Below, piece by piece: positions 37,013-44,883 of a stretch of DNA of 64,000 nt. The position numbers and the translations under genes are program-made. The DNA comes from Lachnospiraceae bacterium. GTDB lineage: Bacteria > Bacillota > Clostridia > Lachnospirales > Lachnospiraceae. The stretch lies in assembly GCA_022845895.1 (NCBI GenBank), contig AP025573.1, forward strand, positions 422,001-486,000, written 5' to 3'. Within the stretch, counting starts at the first letter, position 1, and each line of letters opens with the position of its first letter. The notes beneath the pieces were generated by a model, which was not told the DNA's origin, did no database searches, and saw only the letters and a program-made list of their open reading frames with translations.

Positions 37013-38047
37013 TTAACCGACCTGGAACCCATATTTCAATGGATCTGTTGGGTCGATCAAGTATGTAGCAACACCGGTCAGGTAGCAGCTTCCTGTAATC
37101 ATAGGAATTACTGCATCGTAGTCAGCGACCTTTGTCGTCTCTTTGATAACACCCTTGAATGTAGTGCCGATAAAGCTTTCGTAGATGAATTCCTCGCCTA
37201 CGCCGATTTCTCCCCAGTGGTGAAGCGTAGCGAGCTTCGCGCTAGTTCCTGTACCGCATGGTGAGCGGTCAGCCATAGCATCTCCGAAGATTACTACGTT
37301 TCTCATGGTTGCTTTGTCCGGGTTAGGTGTCGGTCCATAGAACTCTACCAGATCAACCGTATCAATGTCAAGCAGAGGATGCTTAACCGGAACTTCTTTG
37401 TTGATGACATCGAGAAGCTTCATTCCTAATTTTGTGATATCAGGAACCGTCTTCGGGCTGATCTCTTCGATGCCGATCTTCGTCGTATCAACTAATGCGA
37501 AAAAGCTTCCGCCGAATGAGATTGTAAATGGAATCTCTTTTCCATCGATTGTAACGGAGAGGTTCTCTTTATAAACGAAAGCCGGTACGTTTGTCAGCGT
37601 GACATGCTCAACCTTGCCGTCTTTTACAACAGCTTCTGTACGGATGAGCCCTGCAGGTGCTTCCAGAACGACTTCGTTGACCCCTTCTTTGGACTCTACA
37701 AGTCCGGCTTCGACAGCGACGGTAACAGCACCGATCGTACAGTGGCCGCACATGTTAAGGTATCCGCCTGTATCCATGAACATTACGCCGAAGTCAGCTT
37801 CTTTGTTGACAGGCTCGCACAGGAATGCCCCAAACATATCATGATGTCCTCTTGGCTCGAACATCAATGCCGTACGAACGTGGTCGTAGTTGTTCTCCAT
37901 CCATTTTTTCTTTTCAATCATTGTGCTGCCTTCCGGCTCCGGAAATCCTCCAATGACTACACGGCAGAACTCGCCGACGGTGTGAGCGTCCACTACCTGT
38001 AATGCCTGCTCAAACCGATCGAAGTTAACATTTGCTTTTAACTCCAT
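37013..38047 (-). CDS. prdF: Proline racemase
   Basis: 344 residues. It interconverts L- and D-proline and so supplies the D-proline that the reductase needs. Both catalytic cysteines are present: Cys100 in NMCGHCTIG and Cys264 in DRSPCGTGTS. AAGGAGG precedes the ATG. It is divergent from tRNA-Sec and the prd operon, has its own promoter (38228-38256) and terminator, and carries an exact copy of the proposed LysR box 27 bases before the start. Confidence 0.96.
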   Translation of the reverse strand: MELKANVNFDRFEQALQVVDAHTVGEFCRVVIGGFPEPEGSTMIEKKKWMENNYDHVRTALMFEPRGHHDMFGAFLCEPVNKEADFGVMFMDTGGYLNMCGHCTIGAVTVAVEAGLVESKEGVNEVVLEAPAGLIRTEAVVKDGKVEHVTLTNVPAFVYKENLSVTIDGKEIPFTISFGGSFFALVDTTKIGIEEISPKTVPDITKLGMKLLDVINKEVPVKHPLLDIDTVDLVEFYGPTPNPDKATMRNVVIFGDAMADRSPCGTGTSAKLATLHHWGEIGVGEEFIYESFIGTTFKGVIKETTKVADYDAVIPMITGSCYLTGVATYLIDPTDPLKYGFQVG

Positions 38048-38074
38048 AATTCATTACCTCCTTAAAATTTACTC

Positions 38075-38089
38075 ATAGACAATACCTAT
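38075..38089. promoter_or_regulatory. Proposed LysR box in the prdF leader
   Basis: Read on the minus strand it is ATAGGTATTGTCTAT, an exact ATAG-N4-TGTCTAT match. It lies just before the prdF ribosome site, downstream of the predicted promoter, which would suit a roadblock repressor. Inferred. Confidence 0.45.
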
Positions 38090-38154
38090 AAGTTTTTATA
38101 AAAACACATCGGAGATTCCCTTGTCTCCTCAGTGCCTTTTACAGAAGAAACCGC

Positions 38155-38176
38155 ATATCGCATATAATAACGATAT
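38155..38176. promoter_or_regulatory. ATATCG/CGATAT inverted repeat in the prdF leader
   Basis: ATATCG (38155-38160) and CGATAT (38171-38176) are separated by ten bases. The same hexamers recur in an inverted repeat upstream of prdD (43071-43102), so a shared regulator of prd genes is possible. Confidence 0.25.
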
Positions 38177-38227
38177 AAAATTAACAATTAGACCGCATTC
38201 TAGTATCACGTTCAGTCTGCTACAATT

Positions 38228-38256
38228 ATTATGTACGATAAACCTTGAAAAGTCAA
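38228..38256 (-). promoter_or_regulatory. Sigma-A-type promoter of prdF
   Basis: On the minus strand TTGACT and CATAAT are separated by 17 bases. The start would leave a leader of about 170 nt containing the inverted repeat and the LysR box. Confidence 0.65.
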
Positions 38257-38292
38257 TGATTTTTTGGTAAGATAAAAAGTAAATAAAAACGG

Positions 38293-38321
38293 TTGAAATA
38301 TGCATAAAATTGTGTTATAGT
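38293..38321 (+). promoter_or_regulatory. Sigma-A-type promoter of tRNA-Sec
   Basis: TTGAAA (38293-38298), 17 bases, TATAGT (38316-38321). The predicted start falls about 18 bases before the mature tRNA. Confidence 0.7.
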
Positions 38322-38345
38322 CAAGACGCATGAGGCAAGAACCAT

Positions 38346-38443
38346 GGGGGTAGATGGGTGACTGGTGTGCCTCCTAGTCTTCAAAACTAGTGTGGGGCGT
38401 TAAGAGCGTCCTGGGTGGGTTCGATTCCCACATGCCTCCGCCA
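38346..38443 (+). tRNA. selC: tRNA-Sec (anticodon UCA)
   Basis: The anticodon arm CTAGT-CTTCAAA-ACTAG has UCA at 38381-38383, the same loop as E. coli selC. A long variable arm (GGGCG/CGTCC), a T arm GTGGG-TTCGATT-CCCAC, an eight-base 3' acceptor strand, G discriminator and encoded CCA (38441-38443) follow. The 98-nt length fits a Sec tRNA. The 5' acceptor strand GGGGGTAG pairs in seven of eight positions with two G-U pairs, so the exact 5' end is less certain. A GAGGCA just upstream (38332-38337) could compete for the 3' acceptor strand. It lies between prdF and prdC, next to its user genes. Confidence 0.93.
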
Positions 38444-38607
38444 AAAAAGACACATATAGTGTTAAAAAAATAGCGATAACAATATATTGTAATTATAGAC
38501 AAAATTTATAAATAACGTAAATGGTATGCTGCGGACATGTAATAAGTAAACGGGATGTATGTTTCGTTTTTTACTTATAAAAAAAGAAAATAAAGGAGAA
38601 AGATGTC
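38444..38607 (+). promoter_or_regulatory. prdC leader: one-mismatch LysR box, palindrome and hairpin
   Basis: This AT-rich 164-bp region holds the palindrome ACAATATATTGT (38479-38490), ATAGACAAAATTTAT (38495-38509, one mismatch to the LysR box on the other strand), and a 9-bp inverted repeat ATAAGTAAA/TTTACTTAT (38542-38550 and 38570-38578) just before the prdC ribosome site. I see no sigma-54 -24/-12 element and no convincing -35/-10 pair. Confidence 0.4.
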
Positions 38608-39936
38608 ATGGGAAATGTGCAGATTTTATTACGTCAACATGTTGGTGCACCCTGTGAAGCAATCGTAAAGGCTGGGGATGAAGTTAAAAAAGGTACCTTG
38701 ATTGCAACACCTGCAGGCCTTGGCGCTAACATTTTTTCCAGCGTGTACGGTGTAGTGGAAGAAGTGACGGATGACCGTATTATCATCAAGCCTGATGAAG
38801 AGCAGAAAGACGAGTTTGTACCTATTAAAGAAGGCAGCAAGCTTGAGATGGTAAAGGAAGCTGGAATCGTTGGTATGGGCGGTGCCGGATTCCCGACAGG
38901 AGTCAAAATCGGGACAGACCTTAATGGCGGCTATGTGTTGGTGAATGCAGCAGAATGCGAGCCGGGACTTCGCCATAACATCCGGCAGCTTGAAGAGCAG
39001 ACTGATATCACGATCCGCGGGCTGAAATACTGCATGGAAGTCTGTAACGCTGCAAAAGGTATCATTGCTATCAAGAAGAAAAATGAGAAAGCAATACAGA
39101 TATTAAGAGAAGCCATCAAAGACGAAGATAATATTACGATTCATCTTCTTCCGGATATCTACCCGATGGGAGAGGAAAGAGCAGTCGTAAGAGAAGCGCT
39201 TGGAAAGCTTCTGGATCCTACACAGCTTCCTTCTGCGGCAGATGCGGTTGTAATCAACTGTGAGACGCTGCTTCGTATCGCAGAAGCTATAGAGCTTAAA
39301 AAGCCTTGCTACAGCAAGAATATGACAGTTATCGGCAAACTGAACGGCGGAAATGAACCACACGTATATATGGACGTTCCGGTTGGAACATGCGTGGGGG
39401 ATATGATTGAAAAAGCCGGCGGCATCGACGGTACATATGGAGAGATTATCATGGGCGGACCATTTACAGGAAAGTCCACTACATTAGATGCGCCTGTGAC
39501 AAAGACGACGGGCGGCATCATCGTAACAGTTGAATTTCCAGATTTACACGGCGCTAACGTGGGTCTGTTGGTATGTGCCTGCGGCGGAAGCGAAGACCGT
39601 ATGCGTGAAATCTGTGAAAAGATGAATGGCAAGGTTGTATCTGTGGCAAGATGTAAGCAGGCAATCGAGCCAAAACCGGGAGCGGCGCTCAAGTGCGAAA
39701 ATCCTGGAAACTGTCCTGGCCAGGCACAGAAGTGTCTCCAGTTCAAGAAGGATGGAGCTGAATTCATCATTATCGGCAACTGCTCTGACTGTTCAAATAC
39801 AGTTATGGGTTCCGCGCCGAAACTGAAGCTGAAAACATTCCATCAGACAGACCATGTTATGAGAACAATCGGTCATCCTCTGTACAGGAGACTTACAGTT
39901 TCTAAAGAAGTAGACCAGCTTCCGGAAGGAAAATAA
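38608..39936 (+). CDS. prdC: Proline reductase-associated electron transfer protein PrdC
   Basis: 442 residues, related to the RnfC subunit of the Rnf complex. The biotin-like beta-barrel start, the flavin/NADH-type glycine motif VGMGGAGFPTGVK and a C-terminal cysteine-rich part (CENPGNCPGQAQKC, GNCSDCSN) are visible. In proline fermenters it is thought to pass electrons from NADH to proline reductase and link the pathway to Rnf. AAAGGAG precedes the ATG. It is the first gene of the prd operon and is 171 bases ahead of prdA. Confidence 0.93.
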   Translation: MGNVQILLRQHVGAPCEAIVKAGDEVKKGTLIATPAGLGANIFSSVYGVVEEVTDDRIIIKPDEEQKDEFVPIKEGSKLEMVKEAGIVGMGGAGFPTGVKIGTDLNGGYVLVNAAECEPGLRHNIRQLEEQTDITIRGLKYCMEVCNAAKGIIAIKKKNEKAIQILREAIKDEDNITIHLLPDIYPMGEERAVVREALGKLLDPTQLPSAADAVVINCETLLRIAEAIELKKPCYSKNMTVIGKLNGGNEPHVYMDVPVGTCVGDMIEKAGGIDGTYGEIIMGGPFTGKSTTLDAPVTKTTGGIIVTVEFPDLHGANVGLLVCACGGSEDRMREICEKMNGKVVSVARCKQAIEPKPGAALKCENPGNCPGQAQKCLQFKKDGAEFIIIGNCSDCSNTVMGSAPKLKLKTFHQTDHVMRTIGHPLYRRLTVSKEVDQLPEGK

Positions 39937-40107
39937 GTCTGCGGACAATGGTATTACTGCCGCACATGATGAACTGTAGAAGACCCCCGATTCTTTTACA
40001 GGCGGAAGTCGAGAGGTATTTCGTGTATCATATGTGGCTGTATATATAATTTTAATAAGTGCCCAGAATGGATACTTAAGCAAAACCAAACAAGGAGGGA
40101 AACAAAT

Positions 40108-41967
40108 ATGTCAATCACAGCTGAAACAGCTAAAGAACATGCTCATGATCCTGCCGTATTATGTTGTAGAGCCGAAGCAGGCGTTACAATCGAAGCTGCT
40201 AATCTTGAAGATCCAGCGATCTTTGATGATTTGGTAGACTCAGGATTACTGAACCTGGATGGTGCATTGACCATCGAACAAGTTTTAGGAGCAAAACTTA
40301 CAAAGACTTGTGATTCACTTTGCCCGCTTACAGCAGATGTAGTAGAAGGTGCAAAGGCTCCAAGCGCTCCGGCGGCAGAGGAAGCTCCGGAAGAAGAAGC
40401 TCCGGCGGCTCCGGCACCGGTTGCACCACCTGTAGCAGGACCTGCAGCAGGCGGAACATTAAAAATCCACATTGGGGAAGGTAAAGATATCGATCTTGAA
40501 ATCCCGGTTGGTGCTCTTGGCGGCGGCGCGGCAGCAGTTGCTCCATTGCCGGCAGGCGCGGAAGCGGCAGTAGCAGGAGCAGCAGCTCCGGAAGCAGCTG
40601 GCGAGGAAAAAGTAGTAAGAAGCTTAACAAGAAAACACTTCACTATCACAGAAGTTAAGAGAGGGCCTGAGACAAAGATCGAAGGAACAACTCTTTACAT
40701 CCGTGAAGGAATTGAAGCAGATGTTATTGCTGATCAGGATCTGGTTAAAGATTTCAAACTGGAAGTTATCACACCTGATTTATATCACACATATTCTGAA
40801 ACAGTTATGGACGTTCAGCCAATCGCTACAAAAGAAGGCGATGACGTAGTCGGCGAAGGTGTTACGAGAGTACTTGACGGCGTTGTTATGATGCTGACAG
40901 GTGTAGATGAAGGCGGAGTTCAGATTGGTGAGTTCGGTTCTTCAGAAGGATACCTTGACGAGAACATTATGTGGAATCGTCCAAGCTGCCCGGATAAAGG
41001 CGAAATCTTTATCAAAGGTAACATCGTTGTACAGGAAAAGACGAACATGGAGCGCCGTGGACCTATGGCTGCTCATACAGCATTTGACCTCATCACGCAG
41101 GAAATCCGTGAAGTTATGAAGAAGCTTGACGAGAGCCTTGTATCTGATACAGAAGAGCTGAAGCAGGTTCGCCGTCCTGGCAAGAAGAAAGTTGTTATCG
41201 TTAAGGAGATCATGGGACAGGGAGCTATGCATGACAACTTCATCCTTCCTGTAGAGCCTGTTGGTGTTCTTGGCGCAAGAGCTAACGTAGACTTAGGAAA
41301 CGTGCCTGTATGCGTATCTCCGTTGGAAGTGCTTGACGGATGTATCCATGCACTGACATGTATCGGACCTGCATCTAAAGAGATGTCCAGACATTACTGG
41401 AGAGAGCCATTGGTTCTTGAGGCCCTGCATGATCCGGAAGTTGACCTTTGTGGCGTTGTATTCGTAGGAAGCCCGCAGATCAACGCAGAAAAATTCTATG
41501 TATCCAGACGTGTCGGCATGACAGTAGAAGCTATGGATGCAGACGGAGCTTTCGTAACAACAGAAGGTTTCGGTAACAACCATATCGACTTTGCAAGCCA
41601 CATCGAGCAGATTGGTATGAGAGGAACTCCGGTTGTTGGTATGTCCTACTGTGCAGTACAGGGTGCGCTTGTTGTTGGTAACAAGTACATGAACTACATG
41701 GTTGACAATAACAAATCAGAAGCTGGTATCGAGAATGAAATTCTTGGTAACAATACGCTCTGCCAGGAAGATGCAGTCCGTGCATTAGCTATGCTGAAAG
41801 CTGCTATGGCAGGAGAAGATGTGAAAGCTGCTGAGAAGAAATGGAATCCAAACGTTAAATCTACAAACGTTGAATTGATTGAAGCTGCTGCAGGCGTTAA
41901 GGTTGACCTCGTTGAAAATGAGCAGTCACTTCCGATGAGCCAGAAGCGTAAAGAAAAATACAGTTAA
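40108..41967 (+). CDS. prdA: D-proline reductase proprotein PrdA
   Basis: 619 residues. The proprotein is cleaved to leave a pyruvoyl group that binds D-proline during ring opening to 5-aminovalerate. The expected cleavage pair Thr417-Cys418 lies in IHALTCIGPASKE, as in the C. sticklandii enzyme. The N-terminal part (1-85) has CC at HDPAVLCCRAE and is joined by an Ala/Pro/Glu-rich linker (about 85-125) to the core. AAGGAGGG precedes the start. The composition of the linker is unusual but typical of tethering segments. Confidence 0.95.
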   Translation: MSITAETAKEHAHDPAVLCCRAEAGVTIEAANLEDPAIFDDLVDSGLLNLDGALTIEQVLGAKLTKTCDSLCPLTADVVEGAKAPSAPAAEEAPEEEAPAAPAPVAPPVAGPAAGGTLKIHIGEGKDIDLEIPVGALGGGAAAVAPLPAGAEAAVAGAAAPEAAGEEKVVRSLTRKHFTITEVKRGPETKIEGTTLYIREGIEADVIADQDLVKDFKLEVITPDLYHTYSETVMDVQPIATKEGDDVVGEGVTRVLDGVVMMLTGVDEGGVQIGEFGSSEGYLDENIMWNRPSCPDKGEIFIKGNIVVQEKTNMERRGPMAAHTAFDLITQEIREVMKKLDESLVSDTEELKQVRRPGKKKVVIVKEIMGQGAMHDNFILPVEPVGVLGARANVDLGNVPVCVSPLEVLDGCIHALTCIGPASKEMSRHYWREPLVLEALHDPEVDLCGVVFVGSPQINAEKFYVSRRVGMTVEAMDADGAFVTTEGFGNNHIDFASHIEQIGMRGTPVVGMSYCAVQGALVVGNKYMNYMVDNNKSEAGIENEILGNNTLCQEDAVRALAMLKAAMAGEDVKAAEKKWNPNVKSTNVELIEAAAGVKVDLVENEQSLPMSQKRKEKYS

Positions 41968-41982
41968 TTCAGGTAATGTTGA

Positions 41983-42279
41983 ATGAACAATGAACGTTTG
42001 AATTATGGTGATAAGGTCATTTACATGGAAGGCGTTATCGTGGATATCGACGACTGCAGCATCAGCGTTGATTTGAAAGGACGCCTGGGCTTCTTCAAAG
42101 CCCCGAAGAGAATGTTTATCTGCGACTATGAGCTGAAAGTAGGCCAGGAAGTAGGGTGGAACATGAGCTTTCCGGAACAGCTTGGAGATGAGGTAAATGA
42201 CAAGTATATCAGCAACATTGAAAAAGAAAGACGCAAACAAGAAGAGATGCGCCAACGTATGGATAATAAGGAGGCTTAA
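41983..42279 (+). CDS. Small conserved protein of the proline reductase operon
   Basis: 98 residues: a beta-rich N-terminal part (YGDKVIYMEGVIVDIDDCSI) and a charged helical tail. It lies between prdA and prdB, 15 bases after prdA and two bases before prdB, a position where clostridial prd operons carry a short conserved gene. It may be an assembly or maturation factor; this is inferred from position only. Confidence 0.8.
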   Translation: MNNERLNYGDKVIYMEGVIVDIDDCSISVDLKGRLGFFKAPKRMFICDYELKVGQEVGWNMSFPEQLGDEVNDKYISNIEKERRKQEEMRQRMDNKEA

Positions 42280-42281
42280 AA

Positions 42282-43007
42282 ATGAGTTTAACGGTTGTTA
42301 AAGGTTTACAATCTGAAATATTCGTTCCTATTACTCCGCCATCAGTATGGACTCCTGTAACGAAAGAGCTGAAAGACATGTCTATCGCTCTCGCAACAGC
42401 TGCCGGTGTTCATACAAAGAGCCAGGAAAGATTCAATCTTGCCGGTGACTTTACATGGAGAAAAATAGAGAACACAACACCATCCAGCGAGCTGATGGTA
42501 TCCCATGGTGGGTATGATAACAGTGATGTTAACAAAGACATCAACTGTATGTTCCCAATAGACAGAATTCATGAATTAGCTGCTGAAGGATTTATCAGAG
42601 CTTGCGCTCCGGTACATGCAGGATTCATGGGCGGCGGCGGAAACCAGGAGAAGTTCAAAGGTGAAACTGGTCCGGCTATCGCACAGATGTTCAAAGAAGA
42701 GGATGTTGATGCAGTAGTCCTCACTGCTGGCTGAGGTACCTGCCACCGCTCTGCAGTATTGGTGCAGAGAGCGATTGAAGAAGCTGGAATTCCTACAATT
42801 ATTATTGCAGCTCTTCCACCGGTCGTACGTCAGACTGGTACTCCTCGTGCAGTTGCTCCGTTGGTACCTATGGGTGCTAATGCCGGAGGACCGCACAATG
42901 TTGAACAGCAGACACAGATCGTAAAGGCAACTCTGGAGCAGTTAGTTGAGATCCAGACACCAGGAAAGATTGTTCCGTTGCCATTCGAATATGTAGCTAA
43001 GATTTAG
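42282..43007 (+). CDS. prdB: D-proline reductase selenoprotein PrdB
   Basis: 241 residues counting Sec. It is the catalytic subunit whose selenol attacks the alpha carbon-nitrogen bond of the PrdA-bound D-proline. Codon 151 is TGA (42732-42734) in the motif LTAG-U-GTCHRS, the UxxC redox pair of the family; the frame then runs on to TAG 43005-43007. Without Sec insertion the product would stop at 150 residues and lack the active site. AAGGAGG precedes the ATG, and a SECIS-like hairpin follows the UGA. Confidence 0.96.
42735..42775 (+). promoter_or_regulatory. SECIS element of prdB
   Basis: CGCTCTGCA (42747-42755) pairs with TGCAGAGAGCG (42763-42773) leaving a two-base bulge. The seven-base loop GTATTGG starts 21 nt after the UGA with a guanine first, as bacterial SECIS loops do. 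It should be the binding site for SelB. Confidence 0.8.
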
Positions 43008-43026
43008 TGAACGCAGGTTCTAATCG

Positions 43027-43057
43027 AAGGGCAGATGTTTTGCATCTGCCCTTTTTT
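43027..43057 (+). terminator. Intrinsic terminator between prdB and prdD
   Basis: AAGGGCAGATG and CATCTGCCCTT form an 11-bp stem with loop TTTTG, followed by TTTTG. It separates prdC-prdA-prdB from prdDE, so part of transcription may end here. Confidence 0.9.
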
Positions 43058-43070
43058 GAAAAATGATATA

Positions 43071-43102
43071 ACGATATATCGGAAAAGAATCCGACATATC
43101 GT
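43071..43102. promoter_or_regulatory. Imperfect 12-bp inverted repeat upstream of prdD
   Basis: ACGATATATCGG and CCGACATATCGT match with one mismatch over an 8-base spacer. A second small palindrome, TGACAA-TAG-TTGTCA (43113-43127), follows. These are candidate operators for prdDE; no clear -35/-10 pair is seen. Confidence 0.4.
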
Positions 43103-43147
43103 AAACTTAGTATGACAATAGTTGTCAAATATCGGAGGTGACTTAAA

Positions 43148-43915
43148 TTGGCTGAAGAAGTAAAAGACCTGAGACGTCTTGTAATCAAAGCATTCCATAT
43201 GAACGATGTAGAATGGGGAGAACACAATGACATAACGGTTGACGGTCATATGACAGTCAGTAAAGAAATGCTTGATAAGCTGGTGGCGGAAGAAGAGCAT
43301 CTTGAGAAAATCGATATCCAGATCATCAAGCCCGGCGACCATGACCGCTGGACGAATACGATCATGGACATCATACCTGTATCGACGAAAGTGCTCGGAA
43401 AGCTCGGGGAAGGGATTACCCACACCGTAACCGGCGTATATGTTATGCTTACAGGCGTGGATGTCAACGGTAAACAGTGTCATGAGTTTGGGTCTTCAGA
43501 GGGGAATCTGAAAGACCAGCTTTATTTGAACCGTGCAGGTACTCCGGGGGATAACGATTACATAATCTCCTTCGATGTCACGCTTGCCGCCGGAATGGGG
43601 CAGGAAAGGCCCGGTCCGACCGCAGCGCATCGTGCATGCGATAAGTTCATCCAGTCATACCGCGAAAAGCTGAAAAAGTTCAAGGGTGAAAAGTGCACGG
43701 AACGCCATGAATATCACGACATCGTAAGACCCGGCAAGAAACGTGTCCTTATCGTAAGACAGGTTGCCGGACAGGGCGCTATGTATGACACACATTTATT
43801 CGCGAAGGAACCTTCAGGAGTCGAAGGCGGACGCTCGATCATCGATATGGGTAATATGCCGATACTTGTTACACCTAATGAGTACAGAGACGGCATTATC
43901 CGGTCCATGCAGTAG
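43148..43915 (+). CDS. prdD: Proline reductase cluster protein PrdD
   Basis: 255 residues from a TTG start with GGAGG upstream. It is a paralogue of the part of PrdA before the cleavage site: LTGVDVNGKQCHEFGSSEG, ERPGPTAAHRACD, GQGAMYDTHLF and VTPNEYRDGIIRSMQ align with PrdA LTGVDEGGVQIGEFGSSEG, ERRGPMAAHTAFD, GQGAMHDNFIL and VSPLEVLDGCIHALT. It ends where PrdA is cut. Together with PrdE it rebuilds a PrdA-like protein as two chains. Its exact role in the pathway is unknown. Confidence 0.92.
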   Translation: MAEEVKDLRRLVIKAFHMNDVEWGEHNDITVDGHMTVSKEMLDKLVAEEEHLEKIDIQIIKPGDHDRWTNTIMDIIPVSTKVLGKLGEGITHTVTGVYVMLTGVDVNGKQCHEFGSSEGNLKDQLYLNRAGTPGDNDYIISFDVTLAAGMGQERPGPTAAHRACDKFIQSYREKLKKFKGEKCTERHEYHDIVRPGKKRVLIVRQVAGQGAMYDTHLFAKEPSGVEGGRSIIDMGNMPILVTPNEYRDGIIRSMQ

Positions 43916-43926
43916 GAGGTGTAATC

Positions 43927-44391
43927 ATGGGAATAGGACCATCAACAAAGGAAACATCATTACATCACTTCAGAGATCCATTGCTGGATGTCGTGTCAAG
44001 TGATACGGACTTGGATTTAATGGGAATCATCATCGTGGGAACGCCGGATGATAACGAGGATAAGATGCTCGTAGGTACAAGAACTGCCGTATGGGCGGAA
44101 GCCATGCGGGCGGACGGGGTTATCATATCATCTGACGGATGGGGCAACAGCGATGTAGATTACACGAATACATGCGAACAGCTTGGAACCCGTGGAATTG
44201 CAGTGACGGGGCTTAATTTCAATGGGACAGTGGCTCAGTTCGTCGTTGTGAACGACTATCTGGACGGCATCGTAGATATCAATAAGAGCGTGGACGGAAC
44301 AGAGACGAATGTGGTCGGAGAGAACAACATGGTTGAACTGGACTGCAGGAAAGCGACAGCGCTGCTGAAGCTGAAGATGCGCAAGAAATAG
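43927..44391 (+). CDS. prdE: Proline reductase cluster protein PrdE
   Basis: 154 residues, 11 bases after prdD. It aligns with the part of PrdA after the pyruvoyl cysteine: IGPSTKETSLHHFRDPLL against IGPASKEMSRHYWREPLV, and DGVIISSDGWGNSDVDYT against DGAFVTTEGFGNNHIDFA. No cysteine stands at the start, only MG, so it cannot form a pyruvoyl group by the PrdA route. GGAGG precedes the ATG. It is the last clear gene of the prd block. Confidence 0.92.
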   Translation: MGIGPSTKETSLHHFRDPLLDVVSSDTDLDLMGIIIVGTPDDNEDKMLVGTRTAVWAEAMRADGVIISSDGWGNSDVDYTNTCEQLGTRGIAVTGLNFNGTVAQFVVVNDYLDGIVDINKSVDGTETNVVGENNMVELDCRKATALLKLKMRKK

Positions 44392-44399
44392 GAGTTTAC

Positions 44400-44650
44400 G
44401 TAAAGTGGGACGCCGCTGGGGAGGCAGGGAACATCTGCTCCGATGCGTCCGGGAACTGCGACTATCACACAGATTCCTAAGCCTGTGGGATGTTCGCCGA
44501 TAGCGGCTCACACCCCACGGGCCAAGGAATCTGGTGAGGATTCTCCGTCCCTCCCGCTTATACCTGCGCATCTGTCCCCTGCCTCCCCAGCGGCTATCTA
44601 CTTTACTGGCACGGCGGGGGTGGCTGTGTGACGTTACTGGCGGCCGGAAG
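44400..44650 (+). ncRNA. Candidate structured RNA, copy A
   Basis: About 250 nt with no credible ORF. Outer stem GTAAAGT pairs with ACTTTAC; P1 GCCGCTGGGGAGGCAGGG (44412-44429) is a perfect complement of 44577-44594; GATGCG pairs with CGCATC; an inner stem (44471-44489 with 44514-44532) is capped by GCCG-ATAG-CGGC. A conserved tail GTGGCTGTGTGACGTTACTG ends it. The inverted copy B (44884-45148) keeps all stems with different bases, so the pairing covaries. Family not recognised; IS605-linked omega/HEARO-like RNA or another large ncRNA are possible. Confidence 0.65.
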
Positions 44651-44701
44651 GAATTTATCTGTGCCGGTATATTATTAAAAAGGCGGAATGAAATTATTAT
44701 G

Positions 44702-44770
44702 AGGAAGAGCCGGAATCAGATATGGGGATGTTATATGAGATAACATTCCCGCCTGATTCCGGCTCTTCCT
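44702..44770. repeat. 69-nt near-perfect hairpin between the two RNA copies
   Basis: Perfect 18-bp outer arms (AGGAAGAGCCGGAATCAG and complement) enclose an inner stem GGGGATGTTAT/ATAACATTCCC (one G-U) with loop ATGAG. It lies between the 3' ends of the two convergent RNA copies and could stop both transcripts, or be a small non-autonomous mobile repeat. Confidence 0.7.
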
Positions 44771-44883
44771 GTAGCAACGGCGTGCACGCCTCGCTGCAAG
44801 AGTTTGACTCGATAATATACAACGTTTTAAACTGTATGTGCTGTTTACGTTAAGCTTGCTATCATTTTCCATCTAGCTGACGC

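Noticed and set aside
38444..38607. Sigma-54 promoter for prdC, as in PrdR-controlled operons
   Set aside because: No GG-N10-GC element at -24/-12 spacing was found and no PrdR-like activator gene is coded in the window.
42282..42734. prdB as a frameshifted or truncated pseudogene
   Set aside because: The only interruption is an in-frame TGA in the known UxxC site, followed by a SECIS hairpin, with selA, selB and tRNA-Sec nearby; it is a selenoprotein.
44400..44650. RNase P RNA, tmRNA, SRP RNA or 6S RNA as identity of the repeated RNA
   Set aside because: Key consensus segments of those RNAs are not seen, and two divergent inverted copies would be unexpected for the single-copy ones.
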